A stretch of DNA of 9,407 nt from an uncultured Mycoplasmatota bacterium (GCA_947572405.1 CANPBV010000061.1:1-9407); one strand, 5' to 3'; shown: positions 1 through 7,693, counted from the stretch's first letter. The notes: a model not told the origin generated them from the sequence alone. Translations and numbers: made by a program.

Positions 1-4
1 TAAC

Positions 5-22
5 AAAAGGTCTTCCTTTTTT
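5..22 (+). terminator. possible terminator of a gene upstream of the window
   Basis: AAAAGG and CCTTTT can pair around a TCTT loop, and the second arm runs into a six-T tract. It is a short, AT-rich stem at the window edge, so it may be the terminator of a gene lying to the left. The upstream gene itself cannot be seen. Confidence 0.3.
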
Positions 23-69
23 GTACTCCATCCCCAAACCATTTTACACTATCTTCTACCAATCTAATT

Positions 70-98
70 TTGTAAATCTGTTTTTTTTATGTTATACT
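70..98 (+). promoter_or_regulatory. sigma-A promoter of the lipoprotein gene
   Basis: A -35 box TTGTAA (70-75) and a -10 box TATACT (93-98) are separated by 17 bp. Transcription would begin near 104-105, immediately before the AGGAGG ribosome binding site at 107-112. This also rules out the in-frame upstream ATG at 21 as the real start. Confidence 0.6.
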
Positions 99-116
99 AT
101 TGGACTAGGAGGACTT

Positions 117-623
117 ATGAAGAAGAAAATATTGATGACTATTATGATTTTCTTATCTTGTTTTTCTTTCATTGGTTGTAGTATAAAATGGGGCAAAGTG
201 GAGCCAAAAGAGAACATCGAAAAAAATTCAAATTATACTACGAAAGAGTCAGCAGAATTAAATGAAATTGAAGGTGTTTTAATGAGGATAAAAAAAGACA
301 CTTTAACTAGAACAAGTGCAACCATTATCATATATGACTATACTTTAGAAGAACATATTTATGGACAAGCTTACCGAATTGATAAAAAAGAAAACGAAAA
401 ATGGACTTCTTTAAAAACATTAGATGGAAAAGAATGGACAGAAGTTAACTGGAATTTAATAGGGTATCACGTTGATGAACATGACCGATTAGAACTAAAT
501 ATTGATTGGAAAGATATGTATGGAGCCTTACCAAATGGAGAATATCGAATCGTAAAAGATACATCAAAACAGGGAGAAACAAAACGTTATGAATTTTCTG
601 TAGAATTTATAATTGAATCATAG
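117..623 (+). CDS. small predicted lipoprotein of unknown function (168 aa)
   Basis: The start is ATG 117, four bases after AGGAGG at 107-112 and just inside the predicted transcript; the frame stays open back to 21, but that start has no ribosome binding site. The N-terminus has lysines (MKKK), a hydrophobic core (residues 5-19) and then FIGC, a lipobox-like site with Cys21 as the probable lipidated residue. Phe at the -3 position is not typical, so a plain signal peptide or anchor is an alternative. The remaining ~147 residues are charged and hydrophilic, with aromatic-rich beta-like stretches and no motif I recognise; it should sit on the outer face of the membrane. The gene is monocistronic, between its own promoter and a terminator at 627-649. 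The next gene encodes a membrane-anchored XRE regulator, but nothing shows that they work together. Confidence 0.75.
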   Translation: MKKKILMTIMIFLSCFSFIGCSIKWGKVEPKENIEKNSNYTTKESAELNEIEGVLMRIKKDTLTRTSATIIIYDYTLEEHIYGQAYRIDKKENEKWTSLKTLDGKEWTEVNWNLIGYHVDEHDRLELNIDWKDMYGALPNGEYRIVKDTSKQGETKRYEFSVEFIIES

Positions 624-626
624 AGA

Positions 627-649
627 GCAAGAAATTCTTGCCTTTTTTT
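627..649 (+). terminator. intrinsic terminator of the lipoprotein gene
   Basis: GCAAGAA (627-633) pairs with TTCTTGC (635-641); a realistic fold keeps about five pairs with a short loop. It is followed by C and seven Ts (643-649), and begins four bases after the stop codon. Confidence 0.7.
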
Positions 650-658
650 AAGCTTTAT

Positions 659-686
659 TTGATAGAATAAAAAGATAAATTATTGT
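659..686 (+). promoter_or_regulatory. candidate promoter of the XRE regulator gene
   Basis: TTGATA (659-664) is followed after 16 bp by TATTGT (681-686). An alternative -10, TATGAT (686-691), is closer to consensus but lies 21 bp from that -35. The choice between them is uncertain; either would give a leader of roughly 15-20 nt before the GGGAGG site at 702-707. Confidence 0.4.
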
Positions 687-712
687 ATGATGAAAATGGA
701 AGGGAGGAATTT

Positions 713-1444
713 ATGAACCTGGGTGAAAAAATAGTCAAAATTAGAAAAGATAATAAAATGTCTCAAGATGACTTAGCTGAGGTTTTAAGTGTTACGAGGC
801 AAACAATTTCAAATTGGGAAAATTCCAAAAATTATCCTGATATTGAAACTTTGATTCAACTGAGTGATAGGTTTCATATCTCTTTAGATACCTTATTAAA
901 AGGTGATAAAGAAATGGTTGATAAAATGGATAAGAAAATGAAGAATGGAAAAAAATTTAAAATTGCTACACTTGTTTTAATATGTTTATTATTTCTGATA
1001 AGTATGATTGGTGTTTTAACTTATCAGATGAAAAGAGAAAAAGCAAGAAGAGAAGAACAAAGATATCATGCATTTATGAAGAATATTGAGGCATTAGGAT
1101 TTGAAAAAGATGGAATTGGTTTTGCGCACATTGAAGAAGACGGAATTATTTATAAAGTTTTTATTAAAAGACCGCTTTCAAAAGAAAAATATATGAGCGC
1201 CAATTCAATACCTTTTAGTGATGAAGAAGCAATTTATGCCGATTATGATGGTGAAACCATAAAAGTAACTTATTTCAATGAAAATAAGACAACTGTTTAT
1301 TGTGATCAATCTGGTAGTCTATTAAATGAAGCACAAAATAAAAATTCTACAGAAATTTATTATAAATATAAAGAGAGAACAATTTCTGTTATTACGAGAA
1401 TGGTGAAACTTTTTGATCACATTTACAAATCGTATTCAGGATAA
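713..1444 (+). CDS. XRE-family HTH regulator with a C-terminal membrane anchor (243 aa)
   Basis: The start is ATG 713, six bases after GGGAGG (702-707); an in-frame ATG at 683 lies in the promoter region and lacks a ribosome binding site. Residues about 3-60 form a Cro/C1-type helix-turn-helix DNA-binding domain: SQDDLAEVLSVTRQTISNWE (17-36) is the canonical helix 2-turn-recognition helix, followed by the usual YPDIETLIQLSDRF support helix. A lysine-rich linker (65-83) leads to one clear membrane helix (84-104). Then comes a basic segment and a ~135-residue C-terminal part without a recognised motif, probably outside the cell. Such one-component membrane-anchored XRE proteins are common in Bacillota and often control a neighbouring envelope or efflux gene. 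Here the target is unknown. The gene is bounded by terminators on both sides, so it is a single-gene unit. Confidence 0.85.
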   Translation: MNLGEKIVKIRKDNKMSQDDLAEVLSVTRQTISNWENSKNYPDIETLIQLSDRFHISLDTLLKGDKEMVDKMDKKMKNGKKFKIATLVLICLLFLISMIGVLTYQMKREKARREEQRYHAFMKNIEALGFEKDGIGFAHIEEDGIIYKVFIKRPLSKEKYMSANSIPFSDEEAIYADYDGETIKVTYFNENKTTVYCDQSGSLLNEAQNKNSTEIYYKYKERTISVITRMVKLFDHIYKSYSG

Positions 1445-1454
1445 TAAAATTCAT

Positions 1455-1492
1455 AAAATAAAAGAGAAAAAATGGACTTCTCTTTTATTTTT
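1455..1492 (+). terminator. strong intrinsic terminator between the XRE gene and mutS
   Basis: A perfect 14-bp stem (1455-1468 with 1478-1491) closes a 9-nt loop, and the distal arm is T-rich (TTTTATTTTT). The stem starts 10 bases after the XRE stop. Because the proximal arm is A-rich, it could also work on the other strand. Confidence 0.8.
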
Positions 1493-1493
1493 G

Positions 1494-1502
1494 TGTTAAA
1501 AT
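1494..1502 (+). promoter_or_regulatory. extended -10 promoter of mutS
   Basis: TGTTAAAAT matches the extended -10 pattern TGnTAnnnT (TG at 1494-1495, TAAAAT at 1497-1502). No good -35 is present 17 bp upstream because that position is inside the terminator stem, as expected for an extended -10 promoter. Transcription would start near 1509, so the mutS leader is only about 10 nt long. Confidence 0.5.
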
Positions 1503-1518
1503 AAGAACAGGTGAGACC

Positions 1519-4074
1519 ATGGAACGTAGTGAAGTAGATTTAACAAAAGTAACGCCTGCAATGAGGCAGTATTTAGAAATAAAGGAAGCAAACCCAGATG
1601 TTGTTTTGTTTTTTCGATTAGGAGATTTTTATGAAATGTTCTTTGAAGATGCCATTACAGTATCTAGAGAACTGGAACTAACTTTGACAAGCAAAAATGC
1701 TGGCCTGGCTGAGAAAATTCCAATGAGTGGGGTTCCCCATCATGCCGCTAATGTCTATATTGACAAGTTGATTGAAAAAGGATATAAAGTTGGAATCTGT
1801 GAACAACTAGAAGATCCAAAATCGGTAAAAGGAATTGTCAAAAGGGGATTAATCCAAATTGTTTCTAGAGGAACTATTTTTAACAATGAGTCTTTAGTGG
1901 AAAATGATTTTAATTATATTGGAAGTATTTTAGATTTTGGTCATGCATATGCTATTGCGTATGCAGATGTATCAACAGGGGCAATCTATGCAGAATTAGT
2001 AGAGCATAGTGCCAGTAAACTTGTTAGTGAAGTTGTTAGTATTGGATTAAAAGAAGCGATTCTTAGTGAAAAAGTAGATAAATCTATTGTATCTATGCTT
2101 AAGAATCAGTTTAAAATTTCTGTTTCTGTTTCTGATGCAATTGAGGAATTAGAAGAATATGGATATATTTATGAAGACATTGAAGACATGCGTTATATAG
2201 AAGCAATTAAGCATTTACTTACATATGTAACGAATACACAAAAAAGGAGCTTATCCCACCTGCAAAAAGCAGTGATTGAGGAACAAAAAAACCATTTGAA
2301 AATGGACATTCATACCAAAAGAAATTTGGAATTAACTGAAACTTTACGCTTAAAACAGAGAAACTTTTCTTTGATTTGGCTTCTGGATAAAACCAAAACC
2401 GCTATGGGAGCTAGAATGCTAAAATCATTTATTGAAAGCCCACTAGTTGATAAAGAAGAAATTAACCGTAGATATGATGTAATAGAAATTTTATTAAAAG
2501 AATTTATCTTAAAAGAAGACTTGTGTGAGGCCCTTTTTGAAGTTTATGATTTAGAACGTTTAAGTGGACGTGTTGCATTTGGAAATGCCAATGCTAGAGA
2601 TTTATTACAATTAAAAACTTCATTAAAAGTATTGCCAACGATTCGTGACATATTAGAAAAAATTGGTTTTCATGAAAACATAGAGACTTTAGATGAGTTA
2701 TATCAATTATTAGAAACCAGCATTTATGAAAATCCGCCTCTATCGATTAAAGAAGGATATTTGATAAAAGAGGGATATAGCCCTGAACTTGATGAACTAA
2801 AAAATTTAAGAAAAGGAGGAAAAGATTTTGTAGCTCGATTCGAAGCAGAAGAAAAAGAAAAAACAGGGATCAAGAATTTAAAAGTTGGATACAATAAAGT
2901 ATTTGGCTACTACATTGAGGTTTCCAAAGGAAATGTATCTATGGTAAAACCAGAATATGGATATGAAAGAAAGCAAACTTTGACGAATTGTGAACGTTAT
3001 ATTAGTCCAATTTTAAAAGAAAAAGAAGCTTTAATTTTAAACGCTGAAGAAAAAATTATAGAGTTAGAATATACACTTTTTTCTGAAATTCGAGAAAAAA
3101 TGAAAGGGTATATTCCTAGATTACAAAAAATTTCTAAAACCATTAGTGAAATAGATGTGCTACAATCTTTTACAACAGTTACAGAAGAAAATAACTACGT
3201 TAGACCAATTTTAACAGATGAAAAAATGATTGAAGTGATAGAGGATAGACATCCAGTTGTTGAAAAAGTAATTGATGGAGAGTATGTTCCAAATGATATC
3301 TTAATGGATAAAGATACAGATATTTTGCTTATTACGGGACCAAATATGGCGGGGAAATCAACTTATATGCGTCAATTAGCGATCACAGTTATTATGGCCC
3401 AAATCGGTTGCTTTGTTCCAGCAAGTAAAGCAATACTTCCAATTTTTGATCATATTTTTACTAGAATTGGAGCTAGTGACGATTTGGTAAGTGGAGAATC
3501 CACCTTTATGGTAGAAATGATGGAGGCCAACCATGCTATTAGCAATGCAACAGAGAATAGTTTAATCTTATTCGATGAACTTGGAAGAGGGACTGCAACA
3601 TTTGATGGAATGAGTTTGGCACAAGCGATTATTGAGTATATCCATGATAATATTCATGCCAAAACTTTATTTTCGACACACTATCATGAATTAACAGATT
3701 TAGAAAAGAATTTAAAACATTTAAAAAATATTCATGTAAGTGCTCATGAAGAAGATGGAAATATTACATTTTTGCACAAAATAAAGATAGGTAGCGTTGA
3801 TAAAAGTTATGGAATTCATGTTGCCAAACTAGCCAATCTTCCAGATAGTCTGATCAAAAGGGCCAATCAAATTTTAGCTGTGTATGAAAATACAGAAAAG
3901 AAACGAGATATTAAAATCCAGGAATCATTGCCAATAGATGAATTAGTAATTCCACAAAAATCAAAAGTAGAAGAGGAATTAGAGCAGATTAATCCCATGG
4001 AACTAACACCATTAGAAGCATTAAATATTTTGTACCGTTTAAAAAATGAAGTAAAGGGAAAAATAAAATCATAG
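1519..4074 (+). CDS. mutS: DNA mismatch repair ATPase MutS
   Basis: MutS finds base mismatches and small loops in newly replicated DNA and, through ATP binding, recruits MutL to start excision. At 851 residues it has the usual bacterial MutS1 length. The N-terminal mismatch-binding domain carries the Phe-x-Glu wedge in GDFYEMF (Phe37, Glu39). The connector, lever and clamp domains follow (about 125-565). The C-terminal ABC-type ATPase has Walker A GPNMAGKST (607-615), the signature region around SGESTFM, Walker B LILFDE (Asp686, Glu687) followed by LGRGT, and the switch histidine in STHYHE. The C-terminus ends with the helical dimer/tetramer region. The start ATG 1519 follows AGGTGAG (1509-1515). 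A small membrane-protein gene follows after 18 bp. mutL, often the next gene in Bacillota, is not in this window downstream. The gene looks intact. Confidence 0.99.
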   Translation: MERSEVDLTKVTPAMRQYLEIKEANPDVVLFFRLGDFYEMFFEDAITVSRELELTLTSKNAGLAEKIPMSGVPHHAANVYIDKLIEKGYKVGICEQLEDPKSVKGIVKRGLIQIVSRGTIFNNESLVENDFNYIGSILDFGHAYAIAYADVSTGAIYAELVEHSASKLVSEVVSIGLKEAILSEKVDKSIVSMLKNQFKISVSVSDAIEELEEYGYIYEDIEDMRYIEAIKHLLTYVTNTQKRSLSHLQKAVIEEQKNHLKMDIHTKRNLELTETLRLKQRNFSLIWLLDKTKTAMGARMLKSFIESPLVDKEEINRRYDVIEILLKEFILKEDLCEALFEVYDLERLSGRVAFGNANARDLLQLKTSLKVLPTIRDILEKIGFHENIETLDELYQLLETSIYENPPLSIKEGYLIKEGYSPELDELKNLRKGGKDFVARFEAEEKEKTGIKNLKVGYNKVFGYYIEVSKGNVSMVKPEYGYERKQTLTNCERYISPILKEKEALILNAEEKIIELEYTLFSEIREKMKGYIPRLQKISKTISEIDVLQSFTTVTEENNYVRPILTDEKMIEVIEDRHPVVEKVIDGEYVPNDILMDKDTDILLITGPNMAGKSTYMRQLAITVIMAQIGCFVPASKAILPIFDHIFTRIGASDDLVSGESTFMVEMMEANHAISNATENSLILFDELGRGTATFDGMSLAQAIIEYIHDNIHAKTLFSTHYHELTDLEKNLKHLKNIHVSAHEEDGNITFLHKIKIGSVDKSYGIHVAKLANLPDSLIKRANQILAVYENTEKKRDIKIQESLPIDELVIPQKSKVEEELEQINPMELTPLEALNILYRLKNEVKGKIKS

Positions 4075-4092
4075 AATAAAGGAGAGGGATTT

Positions 4093-4596
4093 ATGAAATT
4101 ATTAGAAAAAGAAAACTGGTGGATTTGGCTTATCTTAGCCTTTTTGTCAGGAGGAACTAGTGTTCTTGTGTTGGGGGCTTTATTAGATATTTATGATAAA
4201 GAGGCCTGGTATTATAGATGGGTACGAAGGCTCCCAAAATCACTACTGGTTATTGCAATTTTCTTATTTGGAGTGATAGCGCTTATCTCTACTTTTATAC
4301 TTCCACATTTATTATCATTTGATATCAATAACTCAGTTGTCGCCATCATGGTCGCTATTATAGCCATCCTTTATATCGTTATAGAAATTTCTTTAGTGGT
4401 TTTTGAAATCCAAATTATATGTGAAGTGAATGCCAAATTAGGAACGCCAGGGAAAGAAATTTATCTATCTCCATACATTTGGCTTTTGGGGTTGATTATT
4501 CCAATTATTGGCTGGATTATGTTGATCGTAATGGTATTGTATTTACAAATATGGTATTTAGTAATGCTTTATCGAGGGACCGAAGTAAATCATTAG
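4093..4596 (+). CDS. small multi-pass membrane protein of unknown function (167 aa)
   Basis: The ribosome binding site AAAGGAG (4078-4084) is 8 bases from ATG 4093, and only 18 bp separate it from the mutS stop with no terminator between, so it is probably expressed from the mutS promoter. The sequence shows about four hydrophobic segments: residues 10-31, 49-71, 80-108 and 127-158, the last possibly ending in an amphipathic stretch. A positive patch (RWVRRLPK, 42-49) between segments 1 and 2 suggests that loop is cytoplasmic. No catalytic or transport motif is recognisable. Sharing a transcript with mutS need not mean a role in repair; the link may be only positional. Confidence 0.8.
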   Translation: MKLLEKENWWIWLILAFLSGGTSVLVLGALLDIYDKEAWYYRWVRRLPKSLLVIAIFLFGVIALISTFILPHLLSFDINNSVVAIMVAIIAILYIVIEISLVVFEIQIICEVNAKLGTPGKEIYLSPYIWLLGLIIPIIGWIMLIVMVLYLQIWYLVMLYRGTEVNH

Positions 4597-4622
4597 AAAC
4601 ACTATCAAGTTGTTTTTTTCTT

Positions 4623-4651
4623 TTGACAAAGAACATGATCTATAGTATAAT
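4623..4651 (+). promoter_or_regulatory. perfect consensus sigma-A promoter
   Basis: TTGACA (4623-4628) and TATAAT (4646-4651) are both exact, with the optimal 17-bp spacing. It drives the 499-residue gene at 4688; transcription should begin near 4658. A weak stem with a seven-T tract (about 4598-4619) just before it may end the mutS transcript. Confidence 0.85.
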
Positions 4652-4687
4652 AGTTAAAGTTAGAATAAAAGGTATGGAGGGGTAAGT

Positions 4688-6187
4688 ATGGTAAGTAATT
4701 CTAAAGTTATTTATCTACAAAAGAAGGATGGGAAAAGCATTAAAGCCCATGTTGTAAGCTTTCTAAAAGACCAGACAACAGATAAGATGTATGTGATTGT
4801 GGCAAATCAAAATGGAAAAAATGTAAAAGGTTATGAGATAGTAGAAAATCAGGCAGTCATTCTATCAGCTTTAGAAAGTGGTATCTTTAAAGGATATAAA
4901 AGCAATCCTAATTTTTTAGATATTACAAATCAGTTCGAGGATGGAATTCATTTAGAACTAGTAAAAGAAGCCAAAAAAGAGGAAGTTTTAGATGTTGTCT
5001 ATTATGTTTTTGATACTGACGTTTTAAACGCATATAAAGCTTCTTTATCTACATCAAATATTTTGTCTGATATTCGGTTTTTGAAGTCTTGGGAGAATGT
5101 GAGTGAAGAAGATATTCCTAAAATTGTGAATGAAAATCAGTATCCCGAACCTGCCTTTGTTATCTATGATAAAGCAAGCGATTTGGAATATGGTAGTAAT
5201 GGGGAAGTTACTCCTTTAAGATGGACTGCTGTAAGTGATATTCCATATGAAAGCGATTCAAAGGTAGTTGATTTATCAATAGAAGACCAATTGGAAGTTC
5301 CAAGAACAGAGCAAGAGGAAGATAGTGAATTTGTGAAAAACAATAACGCTGAAGGAATTATGGATGATATAGAAAATAATTTTGAAGGGTATATAGAGGA
5401 TGTTTATACTGCAGGACTAGAGGAATCTGAGGAAATTATTATTGAAGGAGAACCTATTATTTTTTATGTTTATGATCAAAATGTTATAAAAAAGTATAGT
5501 GCTTTATTAACAGACAGAACCGAGGATAGTATTGTAGTAAAGGATATAAAAACCATAGAGGTAGTAACTGGAGTAGAAGATTTAAACCTCCCTTATTTTC
5601 TGGCCAGAGAAGAAATAGAATTAGGATCTTATTTTGTAAATTATGATGATTATAATCCAACGATTGAAAATATAAATGGTAAGTTAATTGCGGTTGCTAC
5701 TTTAAAGAATGCATTATGCAAAACAGAAGAAATGGCGGAACAAGCATTTGCAGAAGAACCACAAATAGAAACGGAAGAAATACCAACTAAAGTTTTGGTA
5801 TTTAATGGTGATATTGATGTTTATGATAATCAAACACATTATACAATATGGGGTTGTTTTTGTACGTTAGTATCAGAGGAACCATTTATCATTATTCCAG
5901 ATAAAAATGGTGTGAAAACAGTTATATATGAAGATGAAGAAGCCAGTTCAATTAGTGAGGTCTGTCAGAATTATCAAAATTTATATCCTAATGTTTCTGT
6001 TTATTTAACTAATAATGAAATAAAAGGAAATGATGCGATTACAATTGAGGAATATACGGTTTTTAAACCCCAAGCAAGTAAGAAAAATTCAACTTTGTTA
6101 GAGAAGGGGAGAAAAGTTTTAACTGAGGAGGAAATGATTGCTAAAAGGCAGGCAGAACTTGAAACTTTAAAACAAAATGGCATTTAA
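4688..6187 (+). CDS. acidic cytoplasmic protein of unknown function with internal duplication (499 aa)
   Basis: GGAGGGG (4676-4682) precedes ATG 4688 by five bases, and a perfect consensus promoter lies upstream, so strong constitutive expression is likely. There is no signal peptide or membrane segment. Residues about 5-95 are a first beta-rich domain. Two further segments resemble each other: YYVFDTDVLNAYKASLS (105-121) with its downstream part to ~162, and FYVYDQNVIKKYSALLT (259-275) with its downstream part to ~320, both ending in an F-V-x-Y-D type motif. An acidic linker (200-255), rich in Glu and Asp, separates the copies. A fourth beta-rich region (about 365-465) ends in a charged helical tail. 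I do not recognise the family; the build suggests a scaffold or binding protein rather than a classical enzyme. Confidence 0.8.
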   Translation: MVSNSKVIYLQKKDGKSIKAHVVSFLKDQTTDKMYVIVANQNGKNVKGYEIVENQAVILSALESGIFKGYKSNPNFLDITNQFEDGIHLELVKEAKKEEVLDVVYYVFDTDVLNAYKASLSTSNILSDIRFLKSWENVSEEDIPKIVNENQYPEPAFVIYDKASDLEYGSNGEVTPLRWTAVSDIPYESDSKVVDLSIEDQLEVPRTEQEEDSEFVKNNNAEGIMDDIENNFEGYIEDVYTAGLEESEEIIIEGEPIIFYVYDQNVIKKYSALLTDRTEDSIVVKDIKTIEVVTGVEDLNLPYFLAREEIELGSYFVNYDDYNPTIENINGKLIAVATLKNALCKTEEMAEQAFAEEPQIETEEIPTKVLVFNGDIDVYDNQTHYTIWGCFCTLVSEEPFIIIPDKNGVKTVIYEDEEASSISEVCQNYQNLYPNVSVYLTNNEIKGNDAITIEEYTVFKPQASKKNSTLLEKGRKVLTEEEMIAKRQAELETLKQNGI

Positions 6188-6354
6188 AAAAAACATTTTG
6201 GGTTATTGATGAGCGTTTGATTTTAGAAATTATGGCTTGTAATGATTGTGTGATAGTCAGCATAACAACCTATTGAACTGCTTTAAAATGATAGAAAAAG
6301 GATTTATTTCGTTTATTCATTAGTAAAGACATATAAAGTAAGGAAGTGGAAACA

Positions 6355-6786
6355 ATGGAGACAAGAAAAAAGGTTGTAGGGACATTATTTTTTAAAGATG
6401 GGAAACTATTAATTGATAAACCCAGGAAAAGGCCAACTTATCAAATGATTGGGGGTAGTGTAGAAGCTGGGGAAAGTGAATATGAGGCAGCGATTAGGGA
6501 GTGTCATGAAGAGTTAGGTGAAAAAGCAATTTTTGATCCCCAAAAAGTGGTACCCTTTATGGACTTTGATGAAATCGCTACGAGTGATCAAAAAACATTA
6601 CTACATATGTATATTTTTATGTATGAGGGAGAATTAGAGGGGGAACTTACTACTTCTTCAGAGATAGAAAACTTTATGTGGTTTGGAGCTGAAGATGATT
6701 TTTCACTTCTATCTAACACATTAAAGAATGAGATTGTTCCCACTTGTATCAAAGAAGGATATATAAGACTAACAAAACATAAATAG
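6355..6786 (+). CDS. Nudix hydrolase (143 aa)
   Basis: Nudix enzymes hydrolyse nucleoside diphosphates linked to another group X, often as house-cleaning of damaged nucleotides. The Nudix box G-x5-E-x7-R-E-x-x-E-E-x-G spans residues 34-55: Gly34, Glu40, Arg48-Glu49, Glu52-Glu53 and Gly55, the metal-binding glutamates being present. The N-terminal beta strand (KVVGTLFFKDGKLLIDKP) and the GG before the box fit the fold, and 143 residues is a normal single-domain length. ATG 6355 is preferred over the in-frame GTG at 6346 because AAGGAAG (6340-6346) is well spaced for the ATG but overlaps the GTG. The substrate cannot be inferred. It follows a 167-bp gap with no convincing promoter or terminator, so its transcription unit is unclear. 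Confidence 0.9.
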   Translation: METRKKVVGTLFFKDGKLLIDKPRKRPTYQMIGGSVEAGESEYEAAIRECHEELGEKAIFDPQKVVPFMDFDEIATSDQKTLLHMYIFMYEGELEGELTTSSEIENFMWFGAEDDFSLLSNTLKNEIVPTCIKEGYIRLTKHK

Positions 6787-6944
6787 TGGTGTTTATTGAT
6801 TAATTTCTTAAGTTATTTTTTATTTGGAAAATAGGGGAATTCTTTTGTGCAGATTATTAGATATACTTCAATAATTTTCTTTAAATCTGATTTTCCATTT
6901 GTAATAGCTATTTATTTCACAACTCGTAAAAAAAGTAGAAATTT

Positions 6945-6975
6945 TCCTTGAAAAATAAAAATCAAGGATTTTTTT
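6945..6975 (+). terminator. intrinsic terminator downstream of the Nudix gene
   Basis: TCCTTGA (6945-6951) pairs with TCAAGGA (6962-6968) around a 10-nt A-rich loop, followed by seven Ts. It lies about 160 bp after the Nudix stop; the stretch 6787-6944 between them shows no gene and nothing else I can support. Confidence 0.6.
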
Positions 6976-7047
6976 GTGGCAAAAGAAAAATCACATTTCT
7001 GTGATAAATTTATTACGGGTTTTGAAAATTTGTAGTGCGTGTTTTCT

Positions 7048-7639
7048 TTATAAAATAAGAGACAATTCATTTACTGCTACATTTAAATGTAGTATTTTTT
7101 TATTGTATGAAATTTCTTCTTTATAAATGTGATGAAATTCTCTCTTAGATTTATAATTCATTGGAACGCATTTATCAAATCTGCATTTAGAACAAACAGT
7201 ATAAGGTGGGGTAGAAATAGGTAACTTGTTCCACTCATCTTCTTGTTCAAATTCCTTAATAAGATATAACTTAAAACTTGTATCAATTCAAGATGCAAAC
7301 TCTAGTGCTATATCAGGGTGAACATAGGTACCTTTACTATATCTTCCACTGCTTGGGATTATACCAATAGCATTGGTTCTCTTTTTCCATTGACTTGGAG
7401 ACATTGTAAAAGCATTGTATCCTACTTCATTAATTTTAATTAAATAGTTCTTCTCACAAAGAATAAAAATCAAAAGAGTTTTTATTTGTCATCCATTTAT
7501 TAATTACGTCTGCAGGATTGTTAGGATTTTTATATTTTGCTAAATCAGTTAGAGAAATGTAATCAACATTTCCTACTCGCATAACGCCAACAAGATTATT
7601 ATTAACATTTATTTCTGTTTTAATTACTGCATTTTTCCT
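7048..7639 (-). pseudogene. degraded KilA-N domain gene (phage antirepressor/DNA-binding type)
   Basis: The KilA-N domain, common in phage and mobile-element DNA-binding proteins, is recognisable in two frames. From 7639 the frame gives VGVMRVGNVDYISLTDLAKY, then NPADVINKWMTNKN and FYSL-TGA-EELF; after a frameshift the second frame gives VGYNAFTMSPSQWKKRTNAI, then a GRY motif, HPDIALEFAS, TGA, and FKLYLIKEF. Damage seen: the expected start codon is AGG (7637-7639), six bases after GGGGG (7646-7650); in-frame TGA at 7454-7456 and at 7288-7290, both where the family has Trp; and a frameshift near 7436 that also removes about ten residues normally found there. The second frame runs on to TAA at 7048-7050 and includes a CSKCRFDKC cluster foreign to KilA-N tails as I know them. 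A promoter remains upstream. Probably a prophage relic. Confidence 0.8.
7077..7099 (+). terminator. palindrome with T-tract (possible plus-strand terminator)
   Basis: CTACATTTAAATGTAG (7077-7092) is a perfect 16-bp palindrome followed by TATTTTTTT on the plus strand. It resembles a terminator but lies inside the decayed reading frame of the minus strand, so it may be chance. Confidence 0.3.
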
Positions 7640-7662
7640 TTAAATCCCCCTTTGATTATTAT

Positions 7663-7671
7663 ATTATAACA
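7663..7671 (-). promoter_or_regulatory. extended -10 promoter upstream of the KilA-N relic
   Basis: On the minus strand TGTTATAAT gives an exact TATAAT (7668-7663) with a TGn extension. The -35 position (about 7686-7691, TTTAAA) is weak and falls inside the direct repeat next to the MITE-like element. It is placed to serve the KilA-N relic. Confidence 0.5.
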
Positions 7672-7684
7672 TCCTATTGATTAT

Positions 7685-7693
7685 TTTTAAATA
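7685..7693. repeat. left 9-bp direct repeat (putative target-site duplication)
   Basis: TTTTAAATA here is repeated exactly at 7797-7805, directly flanking the inverted-repeat element between them. This is the expected mark of a transposition event, although the sequence is AT-only and less decisive for that reason. Confidence 0.5.

Noticed and set aside
21..116. N-terminal extension of the lipoprotein gene starting at ATG 21
   Set aside because: No ribosome binding site, it would cross the promoter at 70-98, and it would bury the signal peptide; AGGAGG before ATG 117 is decisive.
399..1481. Shared 14-base string AAAAATGGACTTCT at about 398 and 1468
   Set aside because: One copy is in coding sequence and the other in a terminator loop; no extension on either side, so probably chance in AT-rich DNA.
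4479..4685. 68-codon plus-strand frame overlapping the end of the membrane-protein gene
   Set aside because: It overlaps a better gene in another frame, spans the consensus promoter and has no protein features.
6001..6183. 60-codon minus-strand frame
   Set aside because: Antisense shadow of the 499-residue gene, without ribosome binding site or motif.
6174..6201. CAAAATG/CATTTTG inverted repeat at the end of the 499-residue gene as a terminator
   Set aside because: No T-run follows on the plus strand and the loop is a long A-tract.
7288..7473. 61-codon minus-strand frame as an intact small gene
   Set aside because: Its first ~15 codons are a frameshifted reading of KilA-N coding sequence and it ends at a TGA inside the domain; it is part of the pseudogene.
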